NCBI GenBank assembly: GCA_003551945.1
Contig: PUNZ01000044.1
Location: forward strand, 1-21,126
DNA length: 21,126 nucleotides
Reading direction: 5' to 3'
From: Halovenus sp.
Lineage (GTDB): Archaea; Halobacteriota; Halobacteria; Halobacteriales; Haloarculaceae
The notes under the pieces are model-generated. The model was not told the DNA's origin. It made no database searches and was given only the letters and a program-made list of their open reading frames with translations. Below, one piece after another: positions 6,450-14,872 of the stretch. Made by a program: the position numbers and the translations under genes. How positions within the stretch are numbered: the stretch's first letter is position 1; every line of letters starts with the position of its first letter.

Positions 6450-6470
6450 TTTATATTGGAGTCTCTTAAC
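6450..6470 (-). promoter_or_regulatory. Promoter region of the HTH_10 regulator (two TATA-like candidates)
   Basis: On the minus strand GTTAAG (about 30 nt before ATG 6437) and AATATAAA (about 17 nt before it) are both plausible TATA boxes. The second would put the transcript start inside the called gene, so the start codon is not settled. Confidence 0.35.
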
Positions 6471-6527
6471 ACGCCAGTCCGATTCCAATAAACTGAGAAA
6501 CAGGCGTGAGACTCAATTAAGACCAGT

Positions 6528-6537
6528 ATGTATACTA
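6528..6537 (+). promoter_or_regulatory. TATA box for coaD
   Basis: ATGTATACTA is centred about 29 nt before the GTG at 6561. Its position supports the GTG as the true start of a leaderless transcript. Confidence 0.5.
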
Positions 6538-6560
6538 ACCAGAAGGCCAAATAGGGGTCT

Positions 6561-7082
6561 GTGACCGAATGCGAGCGAAAGGCAATCCTCGGTGGCACCT
6601 TTACGCCTATCCACAACGGCCATCGCGCACTCTTACATAAAGCGTTCCAGACGGCAAGCCACGATGGCCGCGGTGACGGCCACGTCATCGTCGGGTTGAC
6701 TTCCACTGACTTGGCAACACGCACGAGAACGAATCCACAGCATATTGAACAGCTCGGCAAATTCGAAAAGCGCCGTGATGACCTGGATGTGGAGCTATCG
6801 AAATTGAGCGAGACGTACTCTGCATCCTACGAAATCCTCCGCCTCGAAGACACACAGGGTCCTGCAGCCACTCGTGACGACATTCATGCGCTCATCGTCT
6901 CACCAGAGGCTAAAGCACAGCGACGGGCGAATAAAATCAACCGAAGACGGGTTCAAGATGGGCTTCACCGTCTGGAAATACATACGGCACCATTCGTTGT
7001 TGCAGAGGATGGAACCAGAATTAGCAGCACTCGAATCCGTGATGGGGAGATAGATGCACACGGACGAATTCTCCGTGACTAG
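6561..7082 (+). CDS. coaD: Phosphopantetheine adenylyltransferase, archaeal type
   Basis: 173 residues from a GTG start. It belongs to the nucleotidyltransferase (HIGH) superfamily: GGTFTPIHNGHRALL (residues 11-25) carries the HxGH ATP-binding motif (H18, H21), and ISSTRIRDGE (about 153-162) is the matching C-terminal ISSTxIR motif. Length and the TRTNPQHIEQLGKFEKR segment fit the archaeal PPAT family, which transfers AMP from ATP to 4'-phosphopantetheine to give dephospho-CoA, the penultimate step of coenzyme A synthesis in the cytoplasm. The GTG is supported by a TATA box at the right distance; the nearby ATG at 6569 is out of frame. It is a single-gene unit converging on the flavoprotein gene 6 nt away. 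Confidence 0.9.
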   Translation: MTECERKAILGGTFTPIHNGHRALLHKAFQTASHDGRGDGHVIVGLTSTDLATRTRTNPQHIEQLGKFEKRRDDLDVELSKLSETYSASYEILRLEDTQGPAATRDDIHALIVSPEAKAQRRANKINRRRVQDGLHRLEIHTAPFVVAEDGTRISSTRIRDGEIDAHGRILRD

Positions 7083-7088
7083 TTCAGT

Positions 7089-8450
7089 TCAAATCCTATA
7101 CTCTGACTCCGAAAACTGCACGTAATCGCCATTTCGGTAGTTCCGCTTTGTGAATTTGTAATCGCTAAATAGTTTTATCCCAGTCATCCCTGCTTTCAGC
7201 ACACTCCAGAGGGTATACTGGCCGTGATTGACCATCGAATCGACTGTCGAAAACGCCGTATCCCACTCCGTTGGCCCGTACGGCTCAACGACATCTGCCA
7301 TTGTGACGTTCCGGCGAAATTCCGGTCCAAGCGCGTCTTTCCACGCGTCATTATATGCGTTGAGATTCTCCGAAGCAGCAAGCTCTCCCGCGAGCTTCCC
7401 TGTGCGAACCGCGACGTGGTCACCTCCTTCGTGGAACGCAGAGGTTCCTCCCATTGCACCGCCGACGACGGCGATACCTGCAGCAGTCGGCGATTCGATT
7501 GGCCTCGTCGAGGAGATGGCATAGGTCTCCGTTCCTTTTCGCTTACCACGGTCTTCGACCAGCGGGAAATCATCGAGCGAATAAGAGGGAAACTCCTGTC
7601 TGAGCAACCGTTCCAGATAGGTTTTCCCTTGCGGTATCTTGTCGTCGTCTTCGGAGAGAAGTTTCCATTCGGACGGGTCATAATCGTTGATATCCAGCCC
7701 GATTGGCATGGTCAACCCCACGCGGGCGATGTTTTGGTCATTGGGGAAAATCCAGGGATACGCGGTATGACCGGGCATCACACCCCACCAGAACTTGAGC
7801 CGGTTCTTTTCGAACAGCTCGTCAGGAATCCGACGATACTCTTGATACGCAATGTGGTTAGCCGTGCGTGGGTTCAACACGTCAGCAATGCGCTTTTCAT
7901 CCGTTGTGAACTGGTCGAGCGTCTCGATTGAGACGGTTCGCTGTGGACCATCAGCAAGGATGAGATACTCGGCTTCAACGGTTTCACCGTTTGACAACGA
8001 GAGCGTGTGGCTGTGCGTGGTTCCGTTCACAGCCGATTCAACGGCCGTGACACTATCGCCGACGTGATAGGTTGCGCCTGCTTCCTCTGCACGGTCACGG
8101 AGCCAGTCGTCAAACGCTGCGCGGTCGAAGGCGAGACCAAACTCGGAATACGTCGAGTCAATTCCAGTGTGGTCGATGGCAAGGTTCTCATTTGGCCCAA
8201 TAAAGTCGGCACCATCGAGCGTTCGAAGGACGAGTTCTTCGGGGAACTCTCCATTTTCGAACTCCATCAAATCAATCCAGTAATCCAGCAATCCTGCAGC
8301 ATCGGTGGAGTCCGGACCGAGACGCTCGCGGTCCTCTCTGGGAACTCCTTTTTCGATGACGAGGGTCTCTGCACCGCCCTCTGCTGCTTTCCACGCAGCA
8401 GATGAGCCACCGGGGCCCCCGCCGACGATTGCGACGTCGACACGTTCCAT
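7089..8450 (-). CDS. Geranylgeranyl-reductase-family FAD-dependent oxidoreductase
   Basis: 453 residues. The N-terminus is a Rossmann FAD-binding motif (VAIVGGGPGGSSAA, residues 7-19) ending in VIEKG. Further family marks are LAFDRAAFDDWLRDRAEEAG (107-125), LILADG (163-168), the substrate-site YPWIFP (231-236; the family consensus is YxWxFP) and AGIAVVGGAMGG, the second FAD-contacting motif. Family members hydrogenate geranylgeranyl chains of archaeal ether lipids, or the side chains of quinones and chlorophyll. Haloarchaea carry several paralogues, so the exact substrate (digeranylgeranyl-glycerophospholipid, menaquinone or other) is not decided here. Likely membrane-associated on the cytoplasmic face. 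A good TATA box (CATATATG) sits about 28 nt before ATG 8450. It is divergent from fumC. Confidence 0.85.
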   Translation of the reverse strand: MERVDVAIVGGGPGGSSAAWKAAEGGAETLVIEKGVPREDRERLGPDSTDAAGLLDYWIDLMEFENGEFPEELVLRTLDGADFIGPNENLAIDHTGIDSTYSEFGLAFDRAAFDDWLRDRAEEAGATYHVGDSVTAVESAVNGTTHSHTLSLSNGETVEAEYLILADGPQRTVSIETLDQFTTDEKRIADVLNPRTANHIAYQEYRRIPDELFEKNRLKFWWGVMPGHTAYPWIFPNDQNIARVGLTMPIGLDINDYDPSEWKLLSEDDDKIPQGKTYLERLLRQEFPSYSLDDFPLVEDRGKRKGTETYAISSTRPIESPTAAGIAVVGGAMGGTSAFHEGGDHVAVRTGKLAGELAASENLNAYNDAWKDALGPEFRRNVTMADVVEPYGPTEWDTAFSTVDSMVNHGQYTLWSVLKAGMTGIKLFSDYKFTKRNYRNGDYVQFSESEYRI

Positions 8451-8473
8451 ACCAATGTGGCTCTCTCTCGGGA

Positions 8474-8481
8474 CATATATG
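8474..8481 (-). promoter_or_regulatory. TATA box for the GGR-family flavoprotein
   Basis: CATATATG is centred about 28 nt upstream of the ATG at 8450. It is one of the clearest TATA boxes in the window and fits leaderless initiation. Confidence 0.55.
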
Positions 8482-8574
8482 CGCTCTCATCTGAGTTGGG
8501 TACCAGATTATCACTATTTCCCCACTGATGACACTCAGCTTTGCCCCTGTTTCTCACCAACTCATTTCAGTAGG

Positions 8575-8580
8575 TTTTAC
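8575..8580 (+). promoter_or_regulatory. TATA-like box for fumC
   Basis: TTTTAC is about 28 nt before ATG 8605. This supports the MADDNYRTEQ start rather than the 100-codon in-frame upstream extension, which crosses the divergent promoter region. Confidence 0.4.
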
Positions 8581-8604
8581 GCCACGCCAATCGAATCGGC
8601 AGGT

Positions 8605-10014
8605 ATGGCTGATGACAACTACCGCACTGAACAGGACAGTCTCGGCGAGATGCAGGTTCCGGCCGACGCCTACTGGGGTGCACAGACTCAGCGGGCCGTC
8701 CAGAACTTCCCTATTAGTGATGTCCGATTCGGTCGGCGGTTCATTCGCGCTCTTGGTGTTGTAAAGAAAGGGGCTGCACAAGCTAACCGTGACCTTGGGC
8801 TACTCGCAGACGACAAAGCTGAGTGTATTATCGAGGCAGCGGATGAGGTCATTGCTGGCGAGCTTGACGACCAGTTCGTCGTCGACGTGTTCCAGACTGG
8901 CTCCGGGACTTCATCGAATATGAACGCCAACGAAGTCATCTCCAACCGTGCGACGGAGCTCTACGGCGGTGAGATTGGCACGCGTGAAATTCACCCAAAC
9001 GATCACGTCAACTACGGCCAGTCCAGTAACGATGTTATTCCGACAGCGATGCACATCTCAGCGCTTGAAGCCGTTGAAAAAGACCTCATTCCGGCGCTTG
9101 AAACGCTCGAAGAGTGCCTCGCGGCCAAAGAAGAAGAGTTTGCAGATGTCGTCAAAACGGGCCGAACCCACTTGCAAGACGCCACGCCAGTCACGCTTGG
9201 ACAGGAGTTTGGCGGCTACCGGACGCAGATTGAAAAGGGAATTACTCGGGTTGAGGCAGTCCGAGCCCACCTTGGCGAGCTCGCACTTGGCGGCACCGCA
9301 ACTGGCACTGGCTTGAACACCCATCCCGAATTCCCGGAGCGTGCCGCAGCCTACATCTCCGAGGAAACTGGTCTTGAGTTCCGAGAAGCAGACAATCACT
9401 TCGAAGCGCAGGCGGCACATGACGCAATGAGCGAGGCTCACGGCGCACTCCGAACCGTCGCTGGCAGCCTCAACAAAATTGCGAACGACCTTCGATTGCT
9501 CGCATCCGGGCCGCGAAACGGCCTTGGTGAGCTTGAACAGCCAGAAAACCAGCCTGGCTCCTCGATTATGCCGGGGAAAATCAACCCTGTTATCGCCGAA
9601 GCAATCAACCAGATTCATACGCAGGTTATCGGCAACGATGCAGCGGTCTCGAACGGTGCGGCCGACGGGCAACTTGATTTGAATCTGTACAAGCCAGTGC
9701 TTGCCCACAACTTCCTCCAGTCAACGGAAATCCTGACCAATGGGAGCGAAATCTTCGCTGAGCGGTTTGTCGCCCCGCTTGAGGCAAACAAAGCGTTCTG
9801 TGAGGAACAGGTTGAACAGAGCATGGCGCTTGCGACCGCTCTCAACCCAGCAATTGGGTACGACAAAGCAAGCGAAGTAGCAAAGACTGCCCTCAAAGAA
9901 GGTAAAACCGTTCGCGAAGTCACCATCGAAAAAGGCTACCTCACCGAGGAGGAAGCCGACGAGGTGCTTGACCCACGCAAAATGACCGAACGCGTTATCC
10001 TCGGCGACGACTGA
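8605..10014 (+). CDS. fumC: Fumarate hydratase, class II
   Basis: 469 residues, typical for class II fumarase. The frame is open 300 nt further upstream, but homology begins at MADDNYRTEQDSLGEMQVPA and a TATA-like box precedes this ATG. Superfamily signatures: TGSGTSSNMNANEV (98-111), HPNDHVNYGQSSND (130-143), GRTHLQDATPVTLGQE (186-201, with the catalytic-region His189) and the mobile loop GSSIMPGKINP (318-328) that holds the catalytic Ser. The SSNMNAN stretch separates it from aspartase and argininosuccinate lyase less sharply than a full alignment would, but overall similarity is to fumarase. It interconverts fumarate and malate in the TCA cycle as a cytoplasmic, iron-independent tetramer. 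It stands alone and converges on the carotenoid oxygenase gene 10 nt away. Confidence 0.95.
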   Translation: MADDNYRTEQDSLGEMQVPADAYWGAQTQRAVQNFPISDVRFGRRFIRALGVVKKGAAQANRDLGLLADDKAECIIEAADEVIAGELDDQFVVDVFQTGSGTSSNMNANEVISNRATELYGGEIGTREIHPNDHVNYGQSSNDVIPTAMHISALEAVEKDLIPALETLEECLAAKEEEFADVVKTGRTHLQDATPVTLGQEFGGYRTQIEKGITRVEAVRAHLGELALGGTATGTGLNTHPEFPERAAAYISEETGLEFREADNHFEAQAAHDAMSEAHGALRTVAGSLNKIANDLRLLASGPRNGLGELEQPENQPGSSIMPGKINPVIAEAINQIHTQVIGNDAAVSNGAADGQLDLNLYKPVLAHNFLQSTEILTNGSEIFAERFVAPLEANKAFCEEQVEQSMALATALNPAIGYDKASEVAKTALKEGKTVREVTIEKGYLTEEEADEVLDPRKMTERVILGDD

Positions 10015-10024
10015 ATCTGTCCAT

Positions 10025-11440
10025 TCAGTTATTTCCATTGCTGAAAAACCGACCGTGAAAGCCAAAGGGATTGTGTTGCGGAAGTGAGATTCGTGCCTGT
10101 TCTCCGAGCGTTTCGGCATCGAAAAGAAGTAAGACTGACCGTTCAGTTTTGGTATCGAGTGCTGTTGCCAACACGACCCCTTCATCCTCCGTGGCCCCAT
10201 CCGGTCGGGTCACTGGAATTGGTTCCTCGATGTACAATCCTTCTTCCCAGTATTCGATTGATTGCCCACGCTCCGTATCGAGCTTCACCAGACCGTTCGC
10301 CCCTGCCCTGTCAGTCGCCTGCGCGTAGACATACCGATGCTGGTGAGTTATTCGTTCATTTGGGACAGTCGGTAGTTCAACGCCGCCTGGGAAGAGTCTC
10401 CGGTGAGTTGGCTGCCCTGCAAATGGAATATAGATGCGTCGGGCTCGCCCCGGCATTGCCCCGGTGAAACCGTCTGATTCGAGCGAATCCAGTTGAAGGG
10501 AGTGCACAATGGTCTCATCTTCAAACGCAACGAGGTCAATTACGACGCCCTCCTCAGTGTCGTACGTATTTATTGTATGAAAGGTAAAGAAGGGGTCGAC
10601 AGTCAGACGCCGAACTTGCTCACCCGTCTCCCGGTCAATAACCGTTAGCTCCGTCTCGCGGTCATCTTCCCACCGAAGGAGGTCGAAAAACCCCTCGTGA
10701 AACGGCGAAAAAGCCCGTTTAAGATCGATTCTGAGCGGTGTCTCGATCAGTACAAGGTGACGTTGACTGACACCGATGCTATGTACGTATGCTGGCTTAC
10801 CGGACGCAGGTATCGTGGCAATCACCTCTCGCCTCCGCGTTCCATCAGGAATTCGAAAGAGATGATACTGATGTGTCCGGCCAAACTCAAGCGCATGTCC
10901 GATGTGTTCGCCTCTGTGAGTATCGTGAACGAGATGGGCGCTAATCATGTGACAGGTGAACGAGTCAGCAAACGTGAACGCTCCTGTCGTAGAGAGCGTT
11001 TCAGTGTCGAAACGGACCCAGTTTGGGACCTCAGTGAGTGCAACCAACTCGCCATTCAAACGCGCGATATGCACATTTGCGTTGTCGGTAGGTTCTGGCG
11101 GGCCGATGTTCCGAATCCAGTTGAACACCTTTGAGAGCCCGGCTTCATCGGTTGCAAACTGTCCGGTTAACGTCCCTTCCCTGGCGTTCGCGTAACTCTC
11201 CGTACGGAGAAACCGGTTGCTGTACCGTACTGAGCCAGCACTAAATTCATATTTCTGTATCATCGCGAGGCCGTCAAACCAGTGTCGTAACCGGGTGTCG
11301 CCGACCATGAACGATCCCGGTCCGTTTCGGATAAGCAGTCCTGAGAGCCACTTCGGAACGACTCCCTCAACCGCGAGGTCAATAGCATCATATTCGGTCT
11401 CGACCGACTGGAATCCTGGTTTGAAGGCGGTTTGAGTCAC
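10025..11440 (-). CDS. Carotenoid oxygenase (RPE65 / beta-carotene cleavage family)
   Basis: 471 residues from a GTG start (minus strand 11440); upstream in-frame codons give no ATG nearby. It has the seven-bladed-propeller family pattern: LSGLLIRNGPG (32-42), HWFDGLAM (53-60) and four His residues placed to hold the non-heme iron: H169 (ISAHLVHD), H220 (YVHSIGVS), H288 (FFTFHTINTYD) and H462 (NPFGFHGRF). Members split carotenoids with O2; in haloarchaea the likely product is retinal for rhodopsins or an apocarotenoid, so the substrate is inference. The first His motif departs from the usual AHPxxD form. It is soluble or peripherally bound, with no signal peptide. It lies 63 nt downstream of topA on the same strand but has its own TATA-like GTTTAAC about 27 nt before the start. 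Confidence 0.88.
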   Translation of the reverse strand: MTQTAFKPGFQSVETEYDAIDLAVEGVVPKWLSGLLIRNGPGSFMVGDTRLRHWFDGLAMIQKYEFSAGSVRYSNRFLRTESYANAREGTLTGQFATDEAGLSKVFNWIRNIGPPEPTDNANVHIARLNGELVALTEVPNWVRFDTETLSTTGAFTFADSFTCHMISAHLVHDTHRGEHIGHALEFGRTHQYHLFRIPDGTRRREVIATIPASGKPAYVHSIGVSQRHLVLIETPLRIDLKRAFSPFHEGFFDLLRWEDDRETELTVIDRETGEQVRRLTVDPFFTFHTINTYDTEEGVVIDLVAFEDETIVHSLQLDSLESDGFTGAMPGRARRIYIPFAGQPTHRRLFPGGVELPTVPNERITHQHRYVYAQATDRAGANGLVKLDTERGQSIEYWEEGLYIEEPIPVTRPDGATEDEGVVLATALDTKTERSVLLLFDAETLGEQARISLPQHNPFGFHGRFFSNGNN

Positions 11441-11463
11441 ATCATCTAGTAGGCGTGAAGTCA

Positions 11464-11470
11464 GTTAAAC
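11464..11470 (-). promoter_or_regulatory. TATA-like box for the carotenoid oxygenase
   Basis: GTTTAAC on the minus strand is about 27 nt before the GTG at 11440. It suggests transcription independent of topA and supports the GTG start. Confidence 0.4.
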
Positions 11471-11503
11471 CACTGGGTAAGTCAAAGTGAGGCTATCTGC
11501 CTC

Positions 11504-13996
11504 TCAATCGGCCTTCTCAGTTGGTATCTGTGCCTGCCAGTCACGAAGTTGCCCAACTGTTACGCCCTGAACTTCATTCGCAAGCCGTTCAATATCTGCA
11601 CCGCTGAGCTCTTCCGGCGTTTTAACTCCGACTTGCGATAACTTCTCAGCTGTTTTCTCGCCGATACCGTTGATATCTTCGAGTTCAGTGATTGCTTGTT
11701 CTCGCTGATACTCCTCGAAGTTACAAATGGGACAACCAAGCTCCCAGGGTTCCTCACCGTTGTGTACCACGAGCTCTGGAAGGTTGTGTTCCTCACACTG
11801 TTCGTCGGTAATCTCAATGTCACCGCGGCGAGGAAGTGGCAGCGAGTACTCACACTCTGGGTAGCGCACACAGCCGACCAACCGTGACCCAGAGCGAAGC
11901 TTTTTGATTGCGAGTTCGCCGCCGTGGTCCTTGCCACACTCTGGACAATCTCCAATGATGCGGTCTTCGCTCTCGTCTGCTTCGGCAGCGGCACAGCGTG
12001 GGCAGCCATGAACGAAGGTATCCCGCCCAGCCAGCATCTTGACATGGTACATGTCGTGTTCCTCACACGTCTCCTCGATAACAAGCGGTTCCCCATTGCT
12101 CGGCAGCGGGAGCGTAAATCGACAATCCGGAAACCCCTCACAGCCGACGAAATACGAGCCCTGGCGGCTCCGCCGAACGAGTAGCTGGTCCCCGCACTCG
12201 GGACATGGGCCGAGTCGCCTATCTGCTTTTAGCGATTCCTGTAAATGCTCGCCAATCTCCTCTCGAGACTCGCGCAACTGCTCGAAGACCTGTTCCAACA
12301 TCTCACGGGACTCATCTGTCACGTCCTCAAGCGTCGCTTCGCCCTCAGCAATGGCGGACATATCAGCTTCTAACTGCGCGGTCATCTGCTCGCTGACGAC
12401 CTGCTCAGCGAACGCCTCTGCTGCTTCAACCACGGCCTCGGCGAGCTTGGTTGGTCGTGGTGGGTCGTCTTCAAGATAGCCGCGGGCATACAGTTTTTCG
12501 ATGGAGTGGTGGCGAGTGGATTTCGTTCCAATCCCCATGTCTTCCATTTTCCTGATGATTCTCGATTGGCCGTACCGACGCGGTGGTTGCGTCTCTTTGT
12601 CCTCGCTTGTTACCTCTGTGACCGTGAGCGTTTCACCTTCTTCGACGGCGGGGACGTAATTTTCGCTCGTACTGCCATAGGGGTAGACGGCGTGATAGCC
12701 TGCTTCAACAAGGCGCTTTCCGTTCGCTTTGAACTGGTGCCCTTCGATGTCCGCGACCACACGCAGGTGTTTCCACGTCGCCGGTTCGGCCACCGTCGCG
12801 AAATACCGTCGGACGACGAGTTCGTAAATCTGCCACTCATCGTCGCTGAGCGCTCCCCAGTCGGGGAGCTCTCCTGTGGGATGAATCGGTGGGTGGTCGG
12901 TTGTTTCCTCATCCCCTTCCGTGGGGGTAAGTGAATCCTGTTCGAGCAGTGATTCTGCATCTTCACGGAATTCATCGCTGTCTAAAAACTCCTCAACAAG
13001 CGCTTTCGGGTCTAAATCCTCTGGATAGACTGTATTGTCGGTTCGCGGATACGTGATATACCCTGCCGTGTAGAGCTCTTCTGCTATCGACATCGCTTGT
13101 CCGGCCGAAAAGCCAAGCGATCCGGCAGCACCGATAAATGCGGTCGTATTGAACGGCTCGGGCGGACTATCAGTTCTGGTACGCTCCCTGACTTCGCTGA
13201 CAAGCGCTTCACCTGCGTCTCGAACGGTTTCATAGACTTCTTCCGCCGTGGCCTCGTCCCAAATTCGGTCCGCCTCGCTGCCGTCATCGTCGTAGAAGTA
13301 CTGTGCTTCGAAGCCATCATCGCTTTTAGCTAACTCGGCAAACAGTTCCCAGTATGCTTCGGGTTCGAACTCCTGAATCTCCCGCTCGCGGTCAACAATC
13401 AGTTTCAGAGTCGGAGACTGAACGCGACCGACCGAAATAAAGTCATCGCCGAGCTGGCGTGCGGAAAGCGAGAGAAAACGGGTGAGTGCTGCCCCCCAGA
13501 TGAGGTCGATAATCTGTCTGGCTTCGCCTGCTGCTGCAAGGTTGAAATCAAGCTTGTCCGGATTTGCAAAGGCGTCTCTCACTTCGTTTTCGGTAATCGA
13601 GGAGAACCGAACCCGCTCGATATCGCCATCAACAGCATCTTTGACCAGCTCATACGCTTCCTTTCCAATGAGCTCTCCCTCGCGGTCGTAGTCTGTCGCA
13701 ATAATCGCAGAGCGTGCCTTAGCGGCGAGTTCTTCGACTGTACGAACGATATTCTCTTGCGTTGGCTCCGTGACAATCTCGGCTGCGATGAGCTCGACTG
13801 GCTCCGCATCACGCCAGTTGCTATACTCCTCGGGAAAATCAAGCCCGACAACGTGGCCAGAGAGCCCAACAACACAGTGTGTCCCCCACCGATAGACGTT
13901 CACACCGTTTCGTTGTTCCGTTGTTGCGCTCCCTTCGCTCAGTATCTCGGCAATCCGCCGGGCAGCATTATCCTTCTCGGTTATAATCAATTTCAT
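11504..13996 (-). CDS. topA: DNA topoisomerase I, type IA
   Basis: 830 residues. The Toprim domain is at the N-terminus (MKLIITEKDNAARRIAEIL with E7; IIATDYDREGELIG with D102 and D104 for Mg2+). The type IA core follows, with the catalytic Tyr316 in GYITYPRTDN and MGIGTKSTRHHSIEKLYARG (487-506). The C-terminal tail has Cys4-type zinc ribbons: C598/C601/C619/C625 and C684/C687/C709/C715, with further Cys pairs near 665/668 and 755/758. It ends in a helix-hairpin-helix (LEDINGIGEKTAEKLSQVGV, about 772-791). The enzyme relaxes negatively supercoiled DNA and resolves single-strand crossings. Reverse gyrase parts are absent, as expected for a mesophile. Start ATG 13996 fits the Toprim start. Haloarchaeal copies usually have this zinc-ribbon plus HhH tail. 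It is divergent from sod. Confidence 0.95.
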   Translation of the reverse strand: MKLIITEKDNAARRIAEILSEGSATTEQRNGVNVYRWGTHCVVGLSGHVVGLDFPEEYSNWRDAEPVELIAAEIVTEPTQENIVRTVEELAAKARSAIIATDYDREGELIGKEAYELVKDAVDGDIERVRFSSITENEVRDAFANPDKLDFNLAAAGEARQIIDLIWGAALTRFLSLSARQLGDDFISVGRVQSPTLKLIVDREREIQEFEPEAYWELFAELAKSDDGFEAQYFYDDDGSEADRIWDEATAEEVYETVRDAGEALVSEVRERTRTDSPPEPFNTTAFIGAAGSLGFSAGQAMSIAEELYTAGYITYPRTDNTVYPEDLDPKALVEEFLDSDEFREDAESLLEQDSLTPTEGDEETTDHPPIHPTGELPDWGALSDDEWQIYELVVRRYFATVAEPATWKHLRVVADIEGHQFKANGKRLVEAGYHAVYPYGSTSENYVPAVEEGETLTVTEVTSEDKETQPPRRYGQSRIIRKMEDMGIGTKSTRHHSIEKLYARGYLEDDPPRPTKLAEAVVEAAEAFAEQVVSEQMTAQLEADMSAIAEGEATLEDVTDESREMLEQVFEQLRESREEIGEHLQESLKADRRLGPCPECGDQLLVRRSRQGSYFVGCEGFPDCRFTLPLPSNGEPLVIEETCEEHDMYHVKMLAGRDTFVHGCPRCAAAEADESEDRIIGDCPECGKDHGGELAIKKLRSGSRLVGCVRYPECEYSLPLPRRGDIEITDEQCEEHNLPELVVHNGEEPWELGCPICNFEEYQREQAITELEDINGIGEKTAEKLSQVGVKTPEELSGADIERLANEVQGVTVGQLRDWQAQIPTEKAD

Positions 13997-14142
13997 AGGG
14001 ACTGAGGTCGGCTGTTACTGTCGGTTGGGTGGGATACGGTGTAAAGGTTTTCGAGAGACACGAACGATAAAAACTTGCGGGTGCGCCGAATGACTGGCCG
14101 GCTTCTCAAGCTTTAACAGGAAGCCACACGTTTAGTACAGTC

Positions 14143-14148
14143 GGAGGG
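14143..14148 (+). promoter_or_regulatory. Shine-Dalgarno-like site of sod
   Basis: GGAGGG ends 6 nt before the ATG at 14155, matching the CCUCC end of haloarchaeal 16S rRNA. Most other genes here look leaderless, so this gene probably has a short 5' leader. CTTTAACA at 14111-14118 would be a fitting TATA box. Confidence 0.5.
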
Positions 14149-14154
14149 ATTACA

Positions 14155-14766
14155 ATGCCAGAACATTCAGAACCTGAACTACCGGAACTTCCGTATGATT
14201 ACGACGCACTCGAACCGCATATCTCCGAACAAGTGGTCACGTGGCATCACGACACGCACCATCAGGGCTACGTAAATGGCCTTGCCGCTGCCGAGGAGAC
14301 GCTTGCTGACAACCGCGAAGCAGGCGACTTTGGCAGCAGTGGTGGCGCCATGCGGAGCGTGACCCACAACGGTGCTGGTCACTATCTCCACACGCTGTTC
14401 TGGGAGAATATACACCCAAACGGCGGTGGCGAGCCAGAAGGTGACCTGCTGGCCCGTATCGAGGAGGATTTCGGTTCGTACGAAGGTTGGAAAGGAGAGT
14501 TCGAGGCAGCAGGAGGCGCAGCTGGTGGCTGGGCACTGCTCGTCTACGACCCAGTTGCCAAACAGCTTCGAAACGTTGTTGTCGACAAACACGACCAGGG
14601 CGCACTATGGGGCTCACACCCAATTCTCGCACTGGACGTCTGGGAACACTCGTACTACTACGACTACGGCCCAGACCGCGGCAGCTTCATTGACGCCTTC
14701 TTCGAGGTCGTCAACTGGGACAAAGTCGCAGACGAGTACCAGACCTGTCTCGACCACTTCGAATAA
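14155..14766 (+). CDS. sod: Superoxide dismutase, Fe/Mn family
   Basis: 203 residues, the family length. Metal ligands are visible: H31 in TWHHDTHHQGYV, H79 in HYLHTLFWENI, D161 and H165 in DVWEHSYYYDYG. Haloarchaeal enzymes of this type use manganese, so Mn is likely but not shown. It turns superoxide into O2 and H2O2 in the cytoplasm; there is no signal peptide. An SD-like GGAGGG precedes ATG 14155, and a T-run follows the stop as a probable terminator. It stands between topA (divergent) and a universal stress protein (co-directional, own promoter), a loose stress-response neighbourhood. Confidence 0.95.
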   Translation: MPEHSEPELPELPYDYDALEPHISEQVVTWHHDTHHQGYVNGLAAAEETLADNREAGDFGSSGGAMRSVTHNGAGHYLHTLFWENIHPNGGGEPEGDLLARIEEDFGSYEGWKGEFEAAGGAAGGWALLVYDPVAKQLRNVVVDKHDQGALWGSHPILALDVWEHSYYYDYGPDRGSFIDAFFEVVNWDKVADEYQTCLDHFE

Positions 14767-14793
14767 GCGCTGCATACGCCGCAAGCATTCTCA

Positions 14794-14799
14794 TTTTTT
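14794..14799 (+). terminator. T-tract terminator after sod
   Basis: TTTTTT begins 28 nt after the sod stop, with no strong hairpin before it. Oligo-T runs alone can end archaeal transcription. Confidence 0.4.
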
Positions 14800-14840
14800 C
14801 ACGTTCCGAGAGTCACTGCTTTGGAGATAGTGAAAACCAA

Positions 14841-14848
14841 CAATAAAG
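14841..14848 (+). promoter_or_regulatory. TATA-like box for the universal stress protein
   Basis: CAATAAAG is about 28 nt before ATG 14873, fitting a leaderless transcript separate from sod. Confidence 0.45.
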
Positions 14849-14872
14849 CCACCAACGACCGAAGGCTCTCAC

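Noticed and set aside
8305..8604. In-frame 100-codon extension upstream of fumC
   Set aside because: It crosses the divergent promoter region and overlaps the start of the opposite-strand flavoprotein gene. Fumarase similarity begins at the ATG at 8605, which has its own TATA-like box.
9058..9708. Long open frames antisense to fumC, topA, the thiolase and other genes
   Set aside because: These are codon-bias shadows common in haloarchaeal DNA. They lack the acidic composition and motifs shown by the frames opposite them.
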